Positions 33,580-44,154 of a DNA stretch of 64,000 nucleotides are shown here, piece by piece. The stretch spans positions 248,001 to 312,000 of the forward strand of contig NZ_JADPJI010000002.1 in the NCBI RefSeq assembly GCF_023073355.1, read 5' to 3'. Position 1 is the first letter of the stretch. Each line of letters opens with the position of its first letter. The notes beneath the pieces are model-generated. The model was not told where the DNA came from. It searched no databases and saw only the letters and a program-made list of their open reading frames with translations. The position numbers were made by a program, and so were the translations under genes. Origin of the DNA: Bradyrhizobium sp. 199. GTDB lineage: Bacteria; Pseudomonadota; Alphaproteobacteria; Rhizobiales; Xanthobacteraceae.

Positions 33580-34743
33580 ATGCTCTACAGCACCGATCAC
33601 GACGACATCCGCCGCTCCCTGCAGAAGTTCATCGTCAACGAGATCAATCCCCATGTCGACGAGTGGGAGAAAGCCGGCATCTTCCCGGCGCACGAGCTGT
33701 TCAGGAAGATGGGCAGCCTCGGCTTCCTCGGCCTGAACAAGCCCGTGGAATTCGGCGGCTCGGGCCTCGACTATTCCTATGCGCTGATGATGGCGGAGGA
33801 ATTGGGCGCCATCACCTGCGGCGGCGTGCCGATGGCGATCGGGGTGCAGACCGACATGGCGACACCGGCGCTGGCGCGCTTCGGTTCGGACGAGGTCCGC
33901 CGGGAATTTCTGGCGCCATCGATCTCGGGCGATTTCGTCGCCTGCATCGGTGTCTCCGAGCCGGGCGCAGGCTCCGACGTCGCCTCGATCAAGACGCAGG
34001 CGCGCTCCGACGGCGACGATTACGTCATCACCGGCGGCAAGATGTGGATCACGAACGGCACCCAGGCCGACTGGATCTGCCTGCTCGCCAACACCGGCGA
34101 TGGGCCTGTTCACCGCAACAAGTCGCTGATCTGCGTGCCCATGAAAAGCAGGGGTGTGACCGTGGCGCGCAAGCTCGACAAGATGGGCATGCGCTCGTCG
34201 GACACGGCGCAGATCTTCTTCGACAATGTCCGCGTACCCAAGCGCAACCGGGTCGGTGAGGAGGGCAAGGGCTTCACCTATCAGATGATCCAGTTCCAGG
34301 AGGAACGGCTCTGGGGCGCAGCGGCCTGCCTGAAGGCGCATGAATACATCATCGATCAGACCATCGAATACACTCGCAATCGCAAGGCTTTTGGCCAGAG
34401 CATCCTCGACAACCAGGTCGTGCACTTCAAGCTGGCGGAGATGCAGACCGAGGTCGAGCTGTTGCGCGCGCTTATCTATCGCGCCGCCGAGGCGCTGGTG
34501 GCGGGCGAGGACGTGACGCGGCTTGCGACCATGGCCAAGCTGAAGGCCGGTCGGCTTGGCCGCGAGCTCACCGACGCCTGCTTGCAATATTGGGGTGGAA
34601 TGGGCTTTACCAACGAGACGCCGGTTAGCCGCGCGTATCGCGACAGCCGCCTGACCTCGATCGGCGGCGGCGCCGACGAAGTCATGCTGATGGTCCTGTG
34701 CAAGATGATGGGTACGCTGCCCGGCAGCAAAGGAAGCTCCTGA
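33580..34743 (+). CDS. Acyl-CoA dehydrogenase, second copy
   Basis: This 387-residue protein is related to the preceding dehydrogenase. CIGVSEPGAGSDVASIKTQA and MWITNGTQADWI bind FAD, and YWGGMGFTNE and SIGGGADEVM mark the C-terminal domain. As in its neighbour, the medium-chain base position is Gly and a Glu is present in QEERLWGA. It resembles citronellyl-CoA-type dehydrogenases; the substrate is not certain. ATG 33580 is preceded by CAGGA; a frame 22 codons longer is a translation of the palindromic repeat and is rejected. The stop overlaps the GST start (TGATG). Confidence 0.94.
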   Translation: MLYSTDHDDIRRSLQKFIVNEINPHVDEWEKAGIFPAHELFRKMGSLGFLGLNKPVEFGGSGLDYSYALMMAEELGAITCGGVPMAIGVQTDMATPALARFGSDEVRREFLAPSISGDFVACIGVSEPGAGSDVASIKTQARSDGDDYVITGGKMWITNGTQADWICLLANTGDGPVHRNKSLICVPMKSRGVTVARKLDKMGMRSSDTAQIFFDNVRVPKRNRVGEEGKGFTYQMIQFQEERLWGAAACLKAHEYIIDQTIEYTRNRKAFGQSILDNQVVHFKLAEMQTEVELLRALIYRAAEALVAGEDVTRLATMAKLKAGRLGRELTDACLQYWGGMGFTNETPVSRAYRDSRLTSIGGGADEVMLMVLCKMMGTLPGSKGSS

Positions 34744-35399
34744 TGATCACGCTCTATCACTGCGACGCCGCGCGCTCGTTCCGCCCGCTCTGGATGCTGG
34801 AGGAGATGGGGCTGTCCTACGAATTGAAGATGCTGCCTTTCCCGCCGCGGGTCTTCGCCAAGGATTATCTCGGCATCAATCCGCTCGGCACCATCCCCTT
34901 CCTGATCGACGGCGAGACGCGGATGACCGAATCCTCCGGCATCTGCCACTATCTGGGCATCAAGCACGGCCCGACGCCGCTGATGGTGGGACCGGAGGAT
35001 CCCCCCTATGGCGCGTTCCTGAACTGGATGTATTTCAGCGATGCCACGTTAACCTTCCCGCAGACGCTGGTGCTCCGGTATAGCCAGCTCGAGCCGGAGG
35101 AGCGGCGCAACCCGCAAGTTGCCGGCGATTACCACAAATGGTTCCTGGGGCGGCTGCGCGCCGTCGAGGCAGCAACGGCCAATGCCGAAACCTTGTGCGC
35201 GGGTCGCTTCACCGCCGCTGACATTGTCATCGGGTACGCCCTTCGCCTGGCCGACAATATCGGTCTCGCCAAGGATTTCGGGCCAAATGTCGCTGCTTAT
35301 TGGGCTCGGCTGCAACAGCGCGAGGGATTCAAGCGCGCTGTCGCTGCGGAGCAAAAGGCCGGCGTCGAGCAGAACGTTGCGCCAAGGGTGAGGGCATAA
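34743..35399 (+). CDS. Glutathione S-transferase family protein
   Basis: This 218-residue protein has an N-terminal thioredoxin fold (about 1-80; LYHCDAARSFRPLWMLEE, then GTIPFLIDGETRMTESSGIC with the conserved cis-proline and the glutathione-binding E-S pair) and a C-terminal helical domain (about 90-205, FTAADIVIGYAL). It conjugates glutathione to electrophiles or isomerises them. The start overlaps the acyl-CoA dehydrogenase stop by one base, so they are translationally coupled. Its link to an acyl-CoA pathway may be protection from, or processing of, unsaturated acyl intermediates; that is inference. Confidence 0.92.
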   Translation: MITLYHCDAARSFRPLWMLEEMGLSYELKMLPFPPRVFAKDYLGINPLGTIPFLIDGETRMTESSGICHYLGIKHGPTPLMVGPEDPPYGAFLNWMYFSDATLTFPQTLVLRYSQLEPEERRNPQVAGDYHKWFLGRLRAVEAATANAETLCAGRFTAADIVIGYALRLADNIGLAKDFGPNVAAYWARLQQREGFKRAVAAEQKAGVEQNVAPRVRA

Positions 35400-35409
35400 G
35401 CTTGCCCCC

Positions 35410-35489
35410 GTCATTCCGGGGCGATGCGCAGCATCGAACCCGAAAGTTCGAGGTTCCGGGTTCGGTCCTGCGGACCGCCGCGGAACGAC
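35410..35489. repeat. Intergenic palindromic repeat, family B
   Basis: GTCATTCCGGGGC (35410-35422) opens the element and GCCGCGGAACGAC (35477-35489) closes it with two mismatches. Internal hairpins are GATGCGCAGCATC and GGTCCTGCGGACC. It follows the GST gene and may act as its 3' hairpin. See the copy at 33472. Confidence 0.75.
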
Positions 35490-35504
35490 CGGTCGTGTTT
35501 TCCA

Positions 35505-35532
35505 TGACAGCGCTATCCCACCGTGACAGCGC
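35505..35532. promoter_or_regulatory. Direct repeat upstream of the AraC-type gene
   Basis: TGACAGCGC occurs at 35505-35513 and again at 35524-35532, a 19-base period. It ends 63 bases before the regulator start. AraC-family proteins usually bind two direct half-sites about two helical turns apart, so this is a candidate self-regulatory site. Confidence 0.4.
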
Positions 35533-35595
35533 CTAAATTTCCGCTAAGGTGACCTCCGTCCGCAGCGGCCTGAGAGCCGCGCGAGGAGGATCCCA

Positions 35596-36396
35596 ATGGA
35601 AGATAAAGGTCGCGAATCCGACCATCTGATGCTGATCACGCCTGAGCGGGTATTCTATGCCGGCCTGCTCGGCCGCCCTCGCAAGCGGACTCCCGGCTGC
35701 TGCCATGTCTATGTCGCCGTAAAGGGCAGCCTGCATCTGACGATTGATGAGGTCCAAACGTCGGACGAGTTGATCGTGACCCTGCCGAACCAGCGGCACA
35801 CCATCGCCAGTGACTATCGCAGCGTCATCAGCGTGACGCTGGAGCCGGAAAGCATGCCGGATGGCATGATCGAGGTCCTGGCCGAGCGGCTGCGAGGGCC
35901 GGACAAGGCGGCCTATGCCCGCAAGATCCTGGCCGCTTACGCGTTGCTGCGCCAGCGCCGCTATGGCGACATCACCACCGCCGAGTTCGACGAGATGTGC
36001 TTCGGCGAGGCGCTTCCGCGCCGCGTGCTCGATCCGCGTGTGACCCGCGCCGTCGCCCGCATCGGGCGTTTCTCCGGCGAGCCGGTGACGGCCGACACCT
36101 GCGCGGCGGAAGCAGGGCTGTCCGCTTCGCGCTTCCTGCATCTGTTCAAGGAAGAGACCGGCATCTCCTTCCGCTCCTTCCGCGCGTGGAAGCGTGCGCG
36201 CCATTTGCTGCACTTCGCCAACCAGGACCTCAACCTCGCCCATCTCGCGCAGGACATCGGCTATCCCGATTCCACGCATTTCAGCCATTCGATCCGCCGC
36301 TTCTACGGATTGAAGCCGCGCGCGATCTTCGTCGGCTCACGCGACCTTGCGATCTACCGCAGCACCGAGACGGTGCGGCTCGCGGAGGCTTCGTAG
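35596..36396 (+). CDS. AraC-family transcriptional regulator
   Basis: This 266-residue protein has an N-terminal sensor region of cupin character (LLGRPRKRTPGCCHVYVAVKGSLHLTID) and a C-terminal double helix-turn-helix (about 155-250; SASRFLHLFKEETGISFRSFRAWKRARHL in order, then IGYPDSTHFSHSIRRFYG). The start has an excellent AGGAGG six bases upstream. It lies between the dehydrogenase/GST operon and the keto-acid cleavage/carboxylase operon, both on the plus strand, so it may control either. The ligand is unknown. Confidence 0.92.
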   Translation: MEDKGRESDHLMLITPERVFYAGLLGRPRKRTPGCCHVYVAVKGSLHLTIDEVQTSDELIVTLPNQRHTIASDYRSVISVTLEPESMPDGMIEVLAERLRGPDKAAYARKILAAYALLRQRRYGDITTAEFDEMCFGEALPRRVLDPRVTRAVARIGRFSGEPVTADTCAAEAGLSASRFLHLFKEETGISFRSFRAWKRARHLLHFANQDLNLAHLAQDIGYPDSTHFSHSIRRFYGLKPRAIFVGSRDLAIYRSTETVRLAEAS

Positions 36397-36400
36397 CTTC

Positions 36401-36490
36401 GTAGGGTGAGCAAAGCGGAGCGTGCCCACCATCGTCATCGAGACTTGAAACGTGGTGGGCACGGCGCAAGGGCGGCTTTGCCCAACCCAC
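36401..36490. repeat. Intergenic palindromic repeat, family A
   Basis: GTAGGGTGAGCAAAGCGGAG with CGTGCCCACC opens the element, and GTGGTGGGCACGGCGCAAG with TTTGCCCAACCCAC closes it. The ends are related to those at 3-93. It lies just after the AraC-type gene. Confidence 0.7.
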
Positions 36491-36554
36491 GATTCCTGGT
36501 TTTCTTCAGCTTCTCCGCGCAAGAAGCCGCGTGCCACCCGTCACATGATCGCAA

Positions 36555-36572
36555 ACGTTGAATTCTCAACGT
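36555..36572. promoter_or_regulatory. Perfect 7-4-7 palindrome upstream of the keto-acid cleavage gene
   Basis: ACGTTGA (36555-36561), ATTC, TCAACGT (36566-36572). It ends 16 bases before ATG 36589, so it would cover the 5' leader or the promoter. The position and symmetry suit a repressor operator. I cannot assign the protein that binds it. Confidence 0.5.
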
Positions 36573-36588
36573 GCGAGACATTAGTGGC

Positions 36589-37455
36589 ATGAGCGACAAG
36601 GCCGTCATCACCTGCGCGCTGAACGGCGTGCTCACCGACCCGAAGCAGCACAACGTGCCCGTGACGCCGGAAGAGATGGCGCGCGAGGCCAAGGCTGCGT
36701 TCGATGCCGGCGCATCCATCATGCACATCCATCTGCGCCAGCAGGCGCCGAACAAGGGGCATCTGCCGTCCTGGGAGGTCGCCGTCAGCAAGGAGATCCA
36801 GCAGGCGATCCGCGAGGCCTGCCCGGGCGTGATCATCAATCATACGTCGGGCGTATCTGGGCCGAACTACTCAGGCGCGCTGGACTGCATCCGCGAGACG
36901 AAGCCCGAGATCGCCGCCTGCAACGCCGGCTCGCTGAATTATTTGAAGGTCAAGGCCGACAACACCTGGGCTTGGCCGCCGATGATGTTCGACAACGCGG
37001 TCGAGAAGGTGAAGGACTATCTCGACGTCATGAACGCGGTCGGCACCATCCCGGAGTTCGAGTGCTTTGACGTTGGCATCGTGCGCTGCGTCGGCATGTA
37101 CCGCCAGGTCGGCATGTACAAGGGCCCGCTCGAATATAACTTTGTGATGGGCGTCGCTTCGGGAATGCCGTCGGATCCGGAATTGCTCCCGATCCTGATC
37201 AAGCTGAAGCGCCCCGAGGCACATTTCCAGGTCACTGCCATCGGCCGCGAGGAGATCTGGCCGCTGCACCAGCGCTGCGCCGAGCTCGGCGGCCATTTGC
37301 GCACGGGGCTCGAGGACGCCTTCTATCTCGCCGACGGCAAGAAGGTGACATCGAATGGCCAGCTGATCGAAGCCATCGCCGCCTGTGCAAGACGTGCGGG
37401 CCGCGAGATCGCCAGCCCTGCCGAGGCGCGGAAGATCTTCGGGACGAACAGGTAA
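36589..37455 (+). CDS. Beta-keto acid cleavage enzyme (BKACE/3-keto-5-aminohexanoate cleavage family)
   Basis: This 288-residue TIM-barrel, zinc-dependent enzyme condenses a beta-keto acid with acetyl-CoA to give acetoacetate and a new acyl-CoA (or CoA ester). The zinc-binding histidines are His46 and His48 in IMHIHLR. NHTSGV and the CNAGSLNYLK loop follow. ATG 36589 is preferred to GTG 36571, because the latter lies inside a palindrome that looks like an operator. The next gene is a biotin-dependent carboxylase subunit. The family is substrate-diverse, so the acid is not defined. It fits a pathway in which a carboxylated acyl-CoA yields a keto acid. Confidence 0.92.
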   Translation: MSDKAVITCALNGVLTDPKQHNVPVTPEEMAREAKAAFDAGASIMHIHLRQQAPNKGHLPSWEVAVSKEIQQAIREACPGVIINHTSGVSGPNYSGALDCIRETKPEIAACNAGSLNYLKVKADNTWAWPPMMFDNAVEKVKDYLDVMNAVGTIPEFECFDVGIVRCVGMYRQVGMYKGPLEYNFVMGVASGMPSDPELLPILIKLKRPEAHFQVTAIGREEIWPLHQRCAELGGHLRTGLEDAFYLADGKKVTSNGQLIEAIAACARRAGREIASPAEARKIFGTNR

Positions 37456-37470
37456 AGTAACGCCTCACCC

Positions 37471-37552
37471 GTCATTGCGAGCGCAGCGAAGCAATCCAGA
37501 ATCTCTCAGCGATGCAACTGGATTGTTTCGTCGCTTCGCTCCTCGCAATGAC
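37471..37552. repeat. Intergenic palindromic repeat, family C
   Basis: GTCATTGCGAGCGCAGCGAA with GCAATCCAG opens the element; CTGGATTGTTTCGTCGCTTC with GCTCCTCGCAATGAC closes it as an almost perfect inverted copy. A shorter copy is at 23078-23122. It is located between the cleavage enzyme and the carboxylase beta gene, and when translated it yields a spurious N-terminal extension rich in R, S, N and P. Confidence 0.8.
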
Positions 37553-37567
37553 GAGCAGGATCAAGTC

Positions 37568-39180
37568 ATGTCTGTCATCGAAAACACCATCTCCCCCGGC
37601 AGCGCAGCCTACCACGCCAACCGCGACGGCATGTTGGGTCTCATCGACCGCATGCGCGCGCTGGAGGAGCGCACCCGTGCGGTCTCGGCGGCGGCAAAGG
37701 ACCGCTTCCACAAGCGCGGACAATTGCTGCCGCGCGAGCGCGTCGCGCTGGTGCTCGACCCCGGCGCGCCCTTCATCGAGCTGTCGACGCTCGCCGGCTA
37801 CATGTTCGACGTATCAGATGCCGCCAAGAGCGTGCCCGGCGGCGGAGTCATCGCAGGCATCGGCTTCGTCTCGGGCATCCGCTGCATGGTCAGCGCCAAC
37901 GATGCCGGCATCGATGCCGGTGCGCTGCAACCTTACGGCCTCGACAAGACGCTGCGGGTGCAGGAGCTCGCGCTGGAGAACAAGCTGCCTTATGTCCAGC
38001 TGGTCGAAAGCGCCGGCGCCAATCTCTTGCGCTACCGCGTCGAGGACTTTGTCCGCGGCGGCAACATCTTTCGCAATCTCGCGCGGCTCTCGGCGGCAGG
38101 CCTGCCTGTCGTCACCGTCACGCATGGCTCTTCGACGGCCGGCGGCGCCTACCAGACCGGCCTGTCCGACTACATCGTCATGGTGCGCGGCCGCACCCGC
38201 GCGTTCCTTGCGGGTCCGCCGCTGCTGAAGGCAGCGACCGGCGAGATCGCGACCGAGGAAGAGCTCGGCGGTGCCGAGATGCACACGCAAGTGTCCGGCC
38301 TTGGCGACTACCTCGCCGAAGACGATCGGGACGCGCTTCGCATCGCGCGCGAGATCATGGCGGCGATGGAATGGGAGCGGCCGGGCAAGGCGGCTCCGCA
38401 ATTCAAGCCGCCGCGCTACGACCAGGAGGAGCTGCTTGGCATCATGCCGATGGACCACAAGCGCACCGTGGACATGAAGCAGGTGATCGCGCGCATCGTC
38501 GACGGTTCCGATTTCACGGAGATGGCTCCCAATTACGGCCCAGCCACCGTCTGCGGCCATGCCCGCATCGAGGGCCAGGCCATCGGCATCATCACCAATA
38601 ACGGCCCGCTCGATCCCGCCGGCGCCAACAAGGCGACACATTTCATCCAGGCCTGCTGCCAGACCCGCACGCCGCTGCTCTATCTCAACAACACCACCGG
38701 TTACATGGTCGGCAAGGCCTATGAGGAAGCCGGCATGATCAAGCACGGCTCGAAGATGATCCAGGCGGTGACGTCGGCCACCGTGCCTCAGATCACCATC
38801 TATTGCGGCGCTTCCTTCGGCGCCGGCAATTACGGCATGTGCGGCCGCGGCTTCCATCCGCGCTTCTGCTTCTCCTGGCCCAACGCCAAGACCGCGGTGA
38901 TGGGCGGCGAGCAGGCCGCTGAAACCATGGCGATCGTGACCGAGGCCGCTGCCGCGCGGCGCGGCAAGCCGATCGAGCAGGACAAGCTGAATGCCATGAA
39001 GGCGCAGATCATCGGCGTGTTCGACGGCCAGATGGACGTGTTCTCCACCAGCGCACGCGTGCTCGACGACGGCGTGATCGACCCGCGCGATACCCGCGGG
39101 GTGCTGTCCGAAGTGCTCGCGATCTGCCGTGAGGGCGATGCGCGCGCGCCCCAGCGCATGCAGTTTTCGGTGGCCCGCCC

Positions 39181-39184
<4 letters not shown>
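37568..39184 (+). CDS. Acyl-CoA carboxylase, beta (carboxyltransferase) subunit
   Basis: This 538-residue carboxyltransferase moves CO2 from biotin to an acyl-CoA. The two crotonase-like halves are visible: VSANDAGIDAGALQPYG and GSSTAGGAYQTGLSDY in the first, and GIMPMDHKRTVDMKQVIARI and LYLNNTTGYMVGKAYEEAG with GASFGAGNYGMCGR in the second. It is closest in appearance to methylcrotonyl-, geranyl- or similar acyl-CoA carboxylases, not to the bacterial acetyl-CoA AccA/AccD set. ATG 37568 is chosen because AGGA lies eight bases upstream; a 61-codon longer frame is repeat-derived. The stop overlaps the alpha-subunit start. Confidence 0.93.
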
Positions 39185-41157
<1,973 letters not shown>

Positions 41158-41174
41158 GGCGGCGAACGTAGTCT

Positions 41175-41257
41175 CGTCGGGTGAGCAAAGCGCGAAGCGA
41201 CGTGTCCACCATCGTGGCATTGCTCCTGAGGTGGGCACGTTCGCTTCGCCCCCTACA
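41175..41257. repeat. Intergenic palindromic repeat, family A
   Basis: CGTCGGGTGAGCAAAGCG opens the element and GGTGGGCACGTTCGC with CCCCTAC closes it, with CGTGTCCACC in the middle. It is a diverged copy of the elements at 3-93 and 36401-36490, just after the carboxylase alpha gene. Confidence 0.65.
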
Positions 41258-41324
41258 ACATCTCAAAAAACTAAGCTGTTTCAATAAGTTATGCGTAGCG
41301 CGGCTGCGGCTTTCATCCGCATTG

Positions 41325-41337
41325 AACTTTGTTCATT
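41325..41337. promoter_or_regulatory. Operator-like palindrome 1 upstream of the CREST-type gene
   Basis: TGAAC-TTT-GTTCA is a perfect inverted repeat. Its left arm lies in a possible -35 element (TTGAAC, 41324-41329). A second palindrome with the same arms follows 29 bases later. The pair suits binding of a dimeric repressor such as a TetR-type protein; the family is a guess. Confidence 0.6.
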
Positions 41338-41353
41338 CTATAGCTACTAATGT

Positions 41354-41366
41354 TGAACAACGTTCA
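41354..41366. promoter_or_regulatory. Operator-like palindrome 2 upstream of the CREST-type gene
   Basis: TGAAC-AAC-GTTCA has the same five-base arms as the site at 41325, in a place that would be at or just after the transcription start if TACTAA (41345-41350) is the -10. It overlaps an in-frame ATG at 41350, which is one reason to reject that start in favour of ATG 41386. Confidence 0.6.
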
Positions 41367-41385
41367 TTTCGACGGAGAGCCCCGC

Positions 41386-42192
41386 ATGTTGCGCGCAAAT
41401 GATCTCACCGAAGCAGCCAAGGCCACGCCTCCCGCCCTGTCCCGTCGCCTCGCCCCATCGCACCTGCGCGAGAAATATCTGATCGGTGCGCTTTTCGTTC
41501 TGATGCTGGTGGCGCTGCTGGCGCCCGCGCTGCCTGCCTCCGCCTGGCACATCCCGCACTTCGTCGACACCCGGACGTGGCTCGGCCTGCCCAATGCCGG
41601 CGACGTGTTGAGCAATCTCGCGTTCCTGGTGATGGGCATTTGGGGTCTGGTGCGGTTGCGCGCGCGCCGTGATACGCCCGCGGGTGCGAGCTGCCTCTTC
41701 CTGGGATTGATTCTCACGAGCGTAGGGTCGAGCTTCTATCATCTGGACCCGGACGCGCCGCAGCGGCTCGCCGCCGATCGTCTTGGCATGGCGGTGGCAT
41801 TCGCGGGCTTTCTCGGCATCGCGGCCGGCGAGCGCATCAGCGTGCGCGCCGGTCACGCGGTGGTGGTACTGGTGGCGGCTGCAGGTCTGCTCGCCGCATG
41901 GATCGCACGCGAGAACCTCACGCCGTGGGTGGTGGTGCAGTTCGGCGGTATGGCGCTCGCGGTGGGCTTGGCGTTGACCCCGGCCCGGCCTGGTGCGCTC
42001 GGCGTGCCGCTCGGCGGCGTGATCTTCTTTTACGTACTGGCCAAGCTTTTCGAACTCGGTGACGAGGCCATCTTCGAAGCGACCGGGCACATCGTCTCTG
42101 GCCACACGCTCAAGCATCTTGCCGCCGCGCTCGCGGCTTGGCCGGTGATCCGAATGTTGAGGCCTACTGACTCCGCCCCGTGCCCTCGTTGA
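41386..42192 (+). CDS. CREST-type membrane hydrolase (alkaline-ceramidase-like)
   Basis: This 268-residue integral membrane protein has about seven hydrophobic segments. It carries the metal-site pattern of the CREST superfamily (alkaline ceramidases, PAQR and Per1 proteins): SSFYH (His119 with an upstream serine), an aspartate at 131 in AADRLGMA, and HTLKH (His240 and His244). [12 protein letters not shown] early on is also typical. It would be a zinc-dependent amide or lipid hydrolase; the substrate is unknown. ATG 41386 is preferred because GGAG lies about eight bases upstream and the earlier ATG overlaps an operator-like palindrome. Its 3' end overlaps the DppF-type gene by 29 bases on the opposite strand. 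Confidence 0.85.
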   Translation: MLRANDLTEAAKATPPALSRRLAPSHLREKYLIGALFVLMLVALLAPALPASAWHIPHFVDTRTWLGLPNAGDVLSNLAFLVMGIWGLVRLRARRDTPAGASCLFLGLILTSVGSSFYHLDPDAPQRLAADRLGMAVAFAGFLGIAAGERISVRAGHAVVVLVAAAGLLAAWIARENLTPWVVVQFGGMALAVGLALTPARPGALGVPLGGVIFFYVLAKLFELGDEAIFEATGHIVSGHTLKHLAAALAAWPVIRMLRPTDSAPCPR

Positions 42193-43150
42193 GCAGACAC
42201 GCCACCTGATGCCCGTTGCCGGCATCCAACAGCGCCGGCCGCTCGGTTTTGCACCGCTCCATCGCAAACCGGCAGCGGGTGTGAAACGCGCATCCGGACG
42301 GCGGATTCACCGGGCTCGGCACGTCGCCGTCCACCAGCGGTACGAGCTTCTTCGCGAGCGGGTTGGCGACCGGGACGGAGGCGAGCAGGGCCTGGGTATA
42401 GGGATGCCGGGGATTGCGGAACAATTCGTCCTTGCCGGCGATCTCGACGATGCGGCCGAGATACATCACGGCGACGCGGTGGCTGATATGGGCGACCACG
42501 GCGAGGTCGTGCGCGATGAAGAGATAGGAGAAGCCGTGCTGCCGCTGCAGGTCGATCAGCAGATTGATCACTTGCGCCTGGATCGAGACGTCGAGCGCTG
42601 AGACCGGTTCGTCGCAGACGATCAGGCGCGGCCCGAGCGCCAGCGCACGCGCAATGCAGATGCGTTGGCGCTGGCCGCCGGAGAATTGATGCGGGAAATT
42701 GCCCATCTGGTCGGGCCGCAAGCCCACCTGCTCGAACAGCTTTGCGACGCGTGCTCCCAGTTCCTTTCCGGTTGCAAGCCCGTGCACGGCGAGCGGCTCA
42801 CCGACGATGTCGCCGGCGGTCATGCGCGGATTGAGCGAGGCAAACGGGTCCTGGAACACGATCTGCATCGAGCGGCGGTGCGGGCGCAGTGCCGACTTGG
42901 ACAAATGAGTGATGTCCTCACCATCCAGACGAATCTGGCCCGAAGTCGGCTCCACCAGCCGCAGCACGCTGCGCGCCACCGTCGACTTGCCGCAGCCGGA
43001 CTCGCCAACGAGCCCAAGCGTCTCGCCGGCACCAACGGAGAACGAGACACCGTCGACCGAGTGCACGGTGCCGACCTGACGCCGCAGCAGGCCGGCGCGC
43101 ACCGGGTAATGCTTTTTGAGATCGGTGACCTCGAGCAGTGCCTTGGTCAT
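42164..43150 (-). CDS. dppF: Peptide ABC transporter ATPase (DppF/OppF type)
   Basis: This 328-residue ATPase energises the peptide importer encoded upstream. Walker A is [12 protein letters not shown], the signature SGGQRQRI, Walker [13 protein letters not shown], and the C-terminal oligopeptide extension carries the cysteine pattern of a Fe-S-like loop ([19 protein letters not shown]). ATG 43150 overlaps the stop of the DppD-type gene (ATGA), so the translation is coupled; a 19-codon longer frame is possible but lies inside the preceding gene. It is the last gene of the five-gene operon. Confidence 0.94.
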   Translation of the reverse strand: MTKALLEVTDLKKHYPVRAGLLRRQVGTVHSVDGVSFSVGAGETLGLVGESGCGKSTVARSVLRLVEPTSGQIRLDGEDITHLSKSALRPHRRSMQIVFQDPFASLNPRMTAGDIVGEPLAVHGLATGKELGARVAKLFEQVGLRPDQMGNFPHQFSGGQRQRICIARALALGPRLIVCDEPVSALDVSIQAQVINLLIDLQRQHGFSYLFIAHDLAVVAHISHRVAVMYLGRIVEIAGKDELFRNPRHPYTQALLASVPVANPLAKKLVPLVDGDVPSPVNPPSGCAFHTRCRFAMERCKTERPALLDAGNGHQVACLLNEGTGRSQ

Positions 43151-44154
43151 GCCACCTCCGCGACTTCTTCCGCACGCCAGCAGGCGGCGAGATGGCCGCC
43201 ACCCCAATCGGCAAGCGGCGGATATTCGGCCTCGCAGCGCTTGATCGCGAGCTTGCAGCGCGGCGCGAAGGCGCAGCCCCTGGGCAACCGGACCAGCGAC
43301 GGCACGGTGCCGGGAATTTCGTTCAGCCGCGCCTGCGCGGGAGCGCCGGAGGCGGGCACGGCCGGGATCGAGGCCATCAGGCCCCGCGTGTAGGGATGCT
43401 TTGGCGAGGCGAACAGCGCCTCGACGCTGGCTTCCTCGACCTTCCGTCCCGCGTACATCACGATCACGCGCTGCGCCGTTTGCGCGACCACGCCGAGATC
43501 ATGCGTGATCAGCAAGAGCCCGGTGCCGAGCTCCTTCTGAAGGTCGAGGATCAACGCGAGGATCTGCGCCTGGATGGTGACGTCGAGCGCGGTGGTCGGC
43601 TCGTCCGCAATCAGCAGCGCCGGCCGGCACGCCAGCGCCATCGCGATCATCGCGCGCTGACGCATGCCGCCGGACAGTTGATGCGGATACTCGCGCGCAC
43701 GTCGCGCCGGCTCGGGGATACGCACCAGGCGCAGCATCTCGACGGCGATATCCCGGGCTTCTTTGGCCGAGATGTTCCGGTGCAGTCGCACGGCCTCGAC
43801 GATCTGGTCGCCGATCCGCATCACCGGATTGAGCGAGGTCATCGGCTCCTGGAAGATCATGGAGATGCGATTGCCCCTGACAGCGCGCATGTCCGCTTCA
43901 TCCAGCGCCAGCAGGTCGGTGCCTTCGAGCGCGACGGAGCCGCCCACGATGCGGCCGGGCGGATCCGGCACCAGCCGCATCAGCGAGAGCGCGGTGACGC
44001 TCTTGCCGCAGCCGGATTCGCCGACGATCGCCAGCGTCTCGCCCCGCTTCACTTTGAACGAGAGATCGTCCACGGCCTTGAACAGGCCGGAATTGGTGAA
44101 GAACACCGTCTTCAGGTTCTTCACCTCGAGCACGAGATCAGAGTTTTGCGTCAT
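43147..44154 (-). CDS. dppD: Peptide ABC transporter ATPase (DppD/OppD type)
   Basis: This 335-residue ATPase pairs with DppF. Walker A is [12 protein letters not shown], the signature [12 protein letters not shown], Walker [13 protein letters not shown], with the family C-terminal extension [19 protein letters not shown]. It overlaps the preceding permease gene by one base (TGATG) and the following ATPase gene by four. Confidence 0.95.
   Translation of the reverse strand: MTQNSDLVLEVKNLKTVFFTNSGLFKAVDDLSFKVKRGETLAIVGESGCGKSVTALSLMRLVPDPPGRIVGGSVALEGTDLLALDEADMRAVRGNRISMIFQEPMTSLNPVMRIGDQIVEAVRLHRNISAKEARDIAVEMLRLVRIPEPARRAREYPHQLSGGMRQRAMIAMALACRPALLIADEPTTALDVTIQAQILALILDLQKELGTGLLLITHDLGVVAQTAQRVIVMYAGRKVEEASVEALFASPKHPYTRGLMASIPAVPASGAPAQARLNEIPGTVPSLVRLPRGCAFAPRCKLAIKRCEAEYPPLADWGGGHLAACWRAEEVAEVA

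Noticed and set aside
37385..37567. 61-codon extension of the carboxylase beta subunit
   Set aside because: It overlaps the preceding gene and a palindromic repeat, and its sequence is the typical translation of that repeat.
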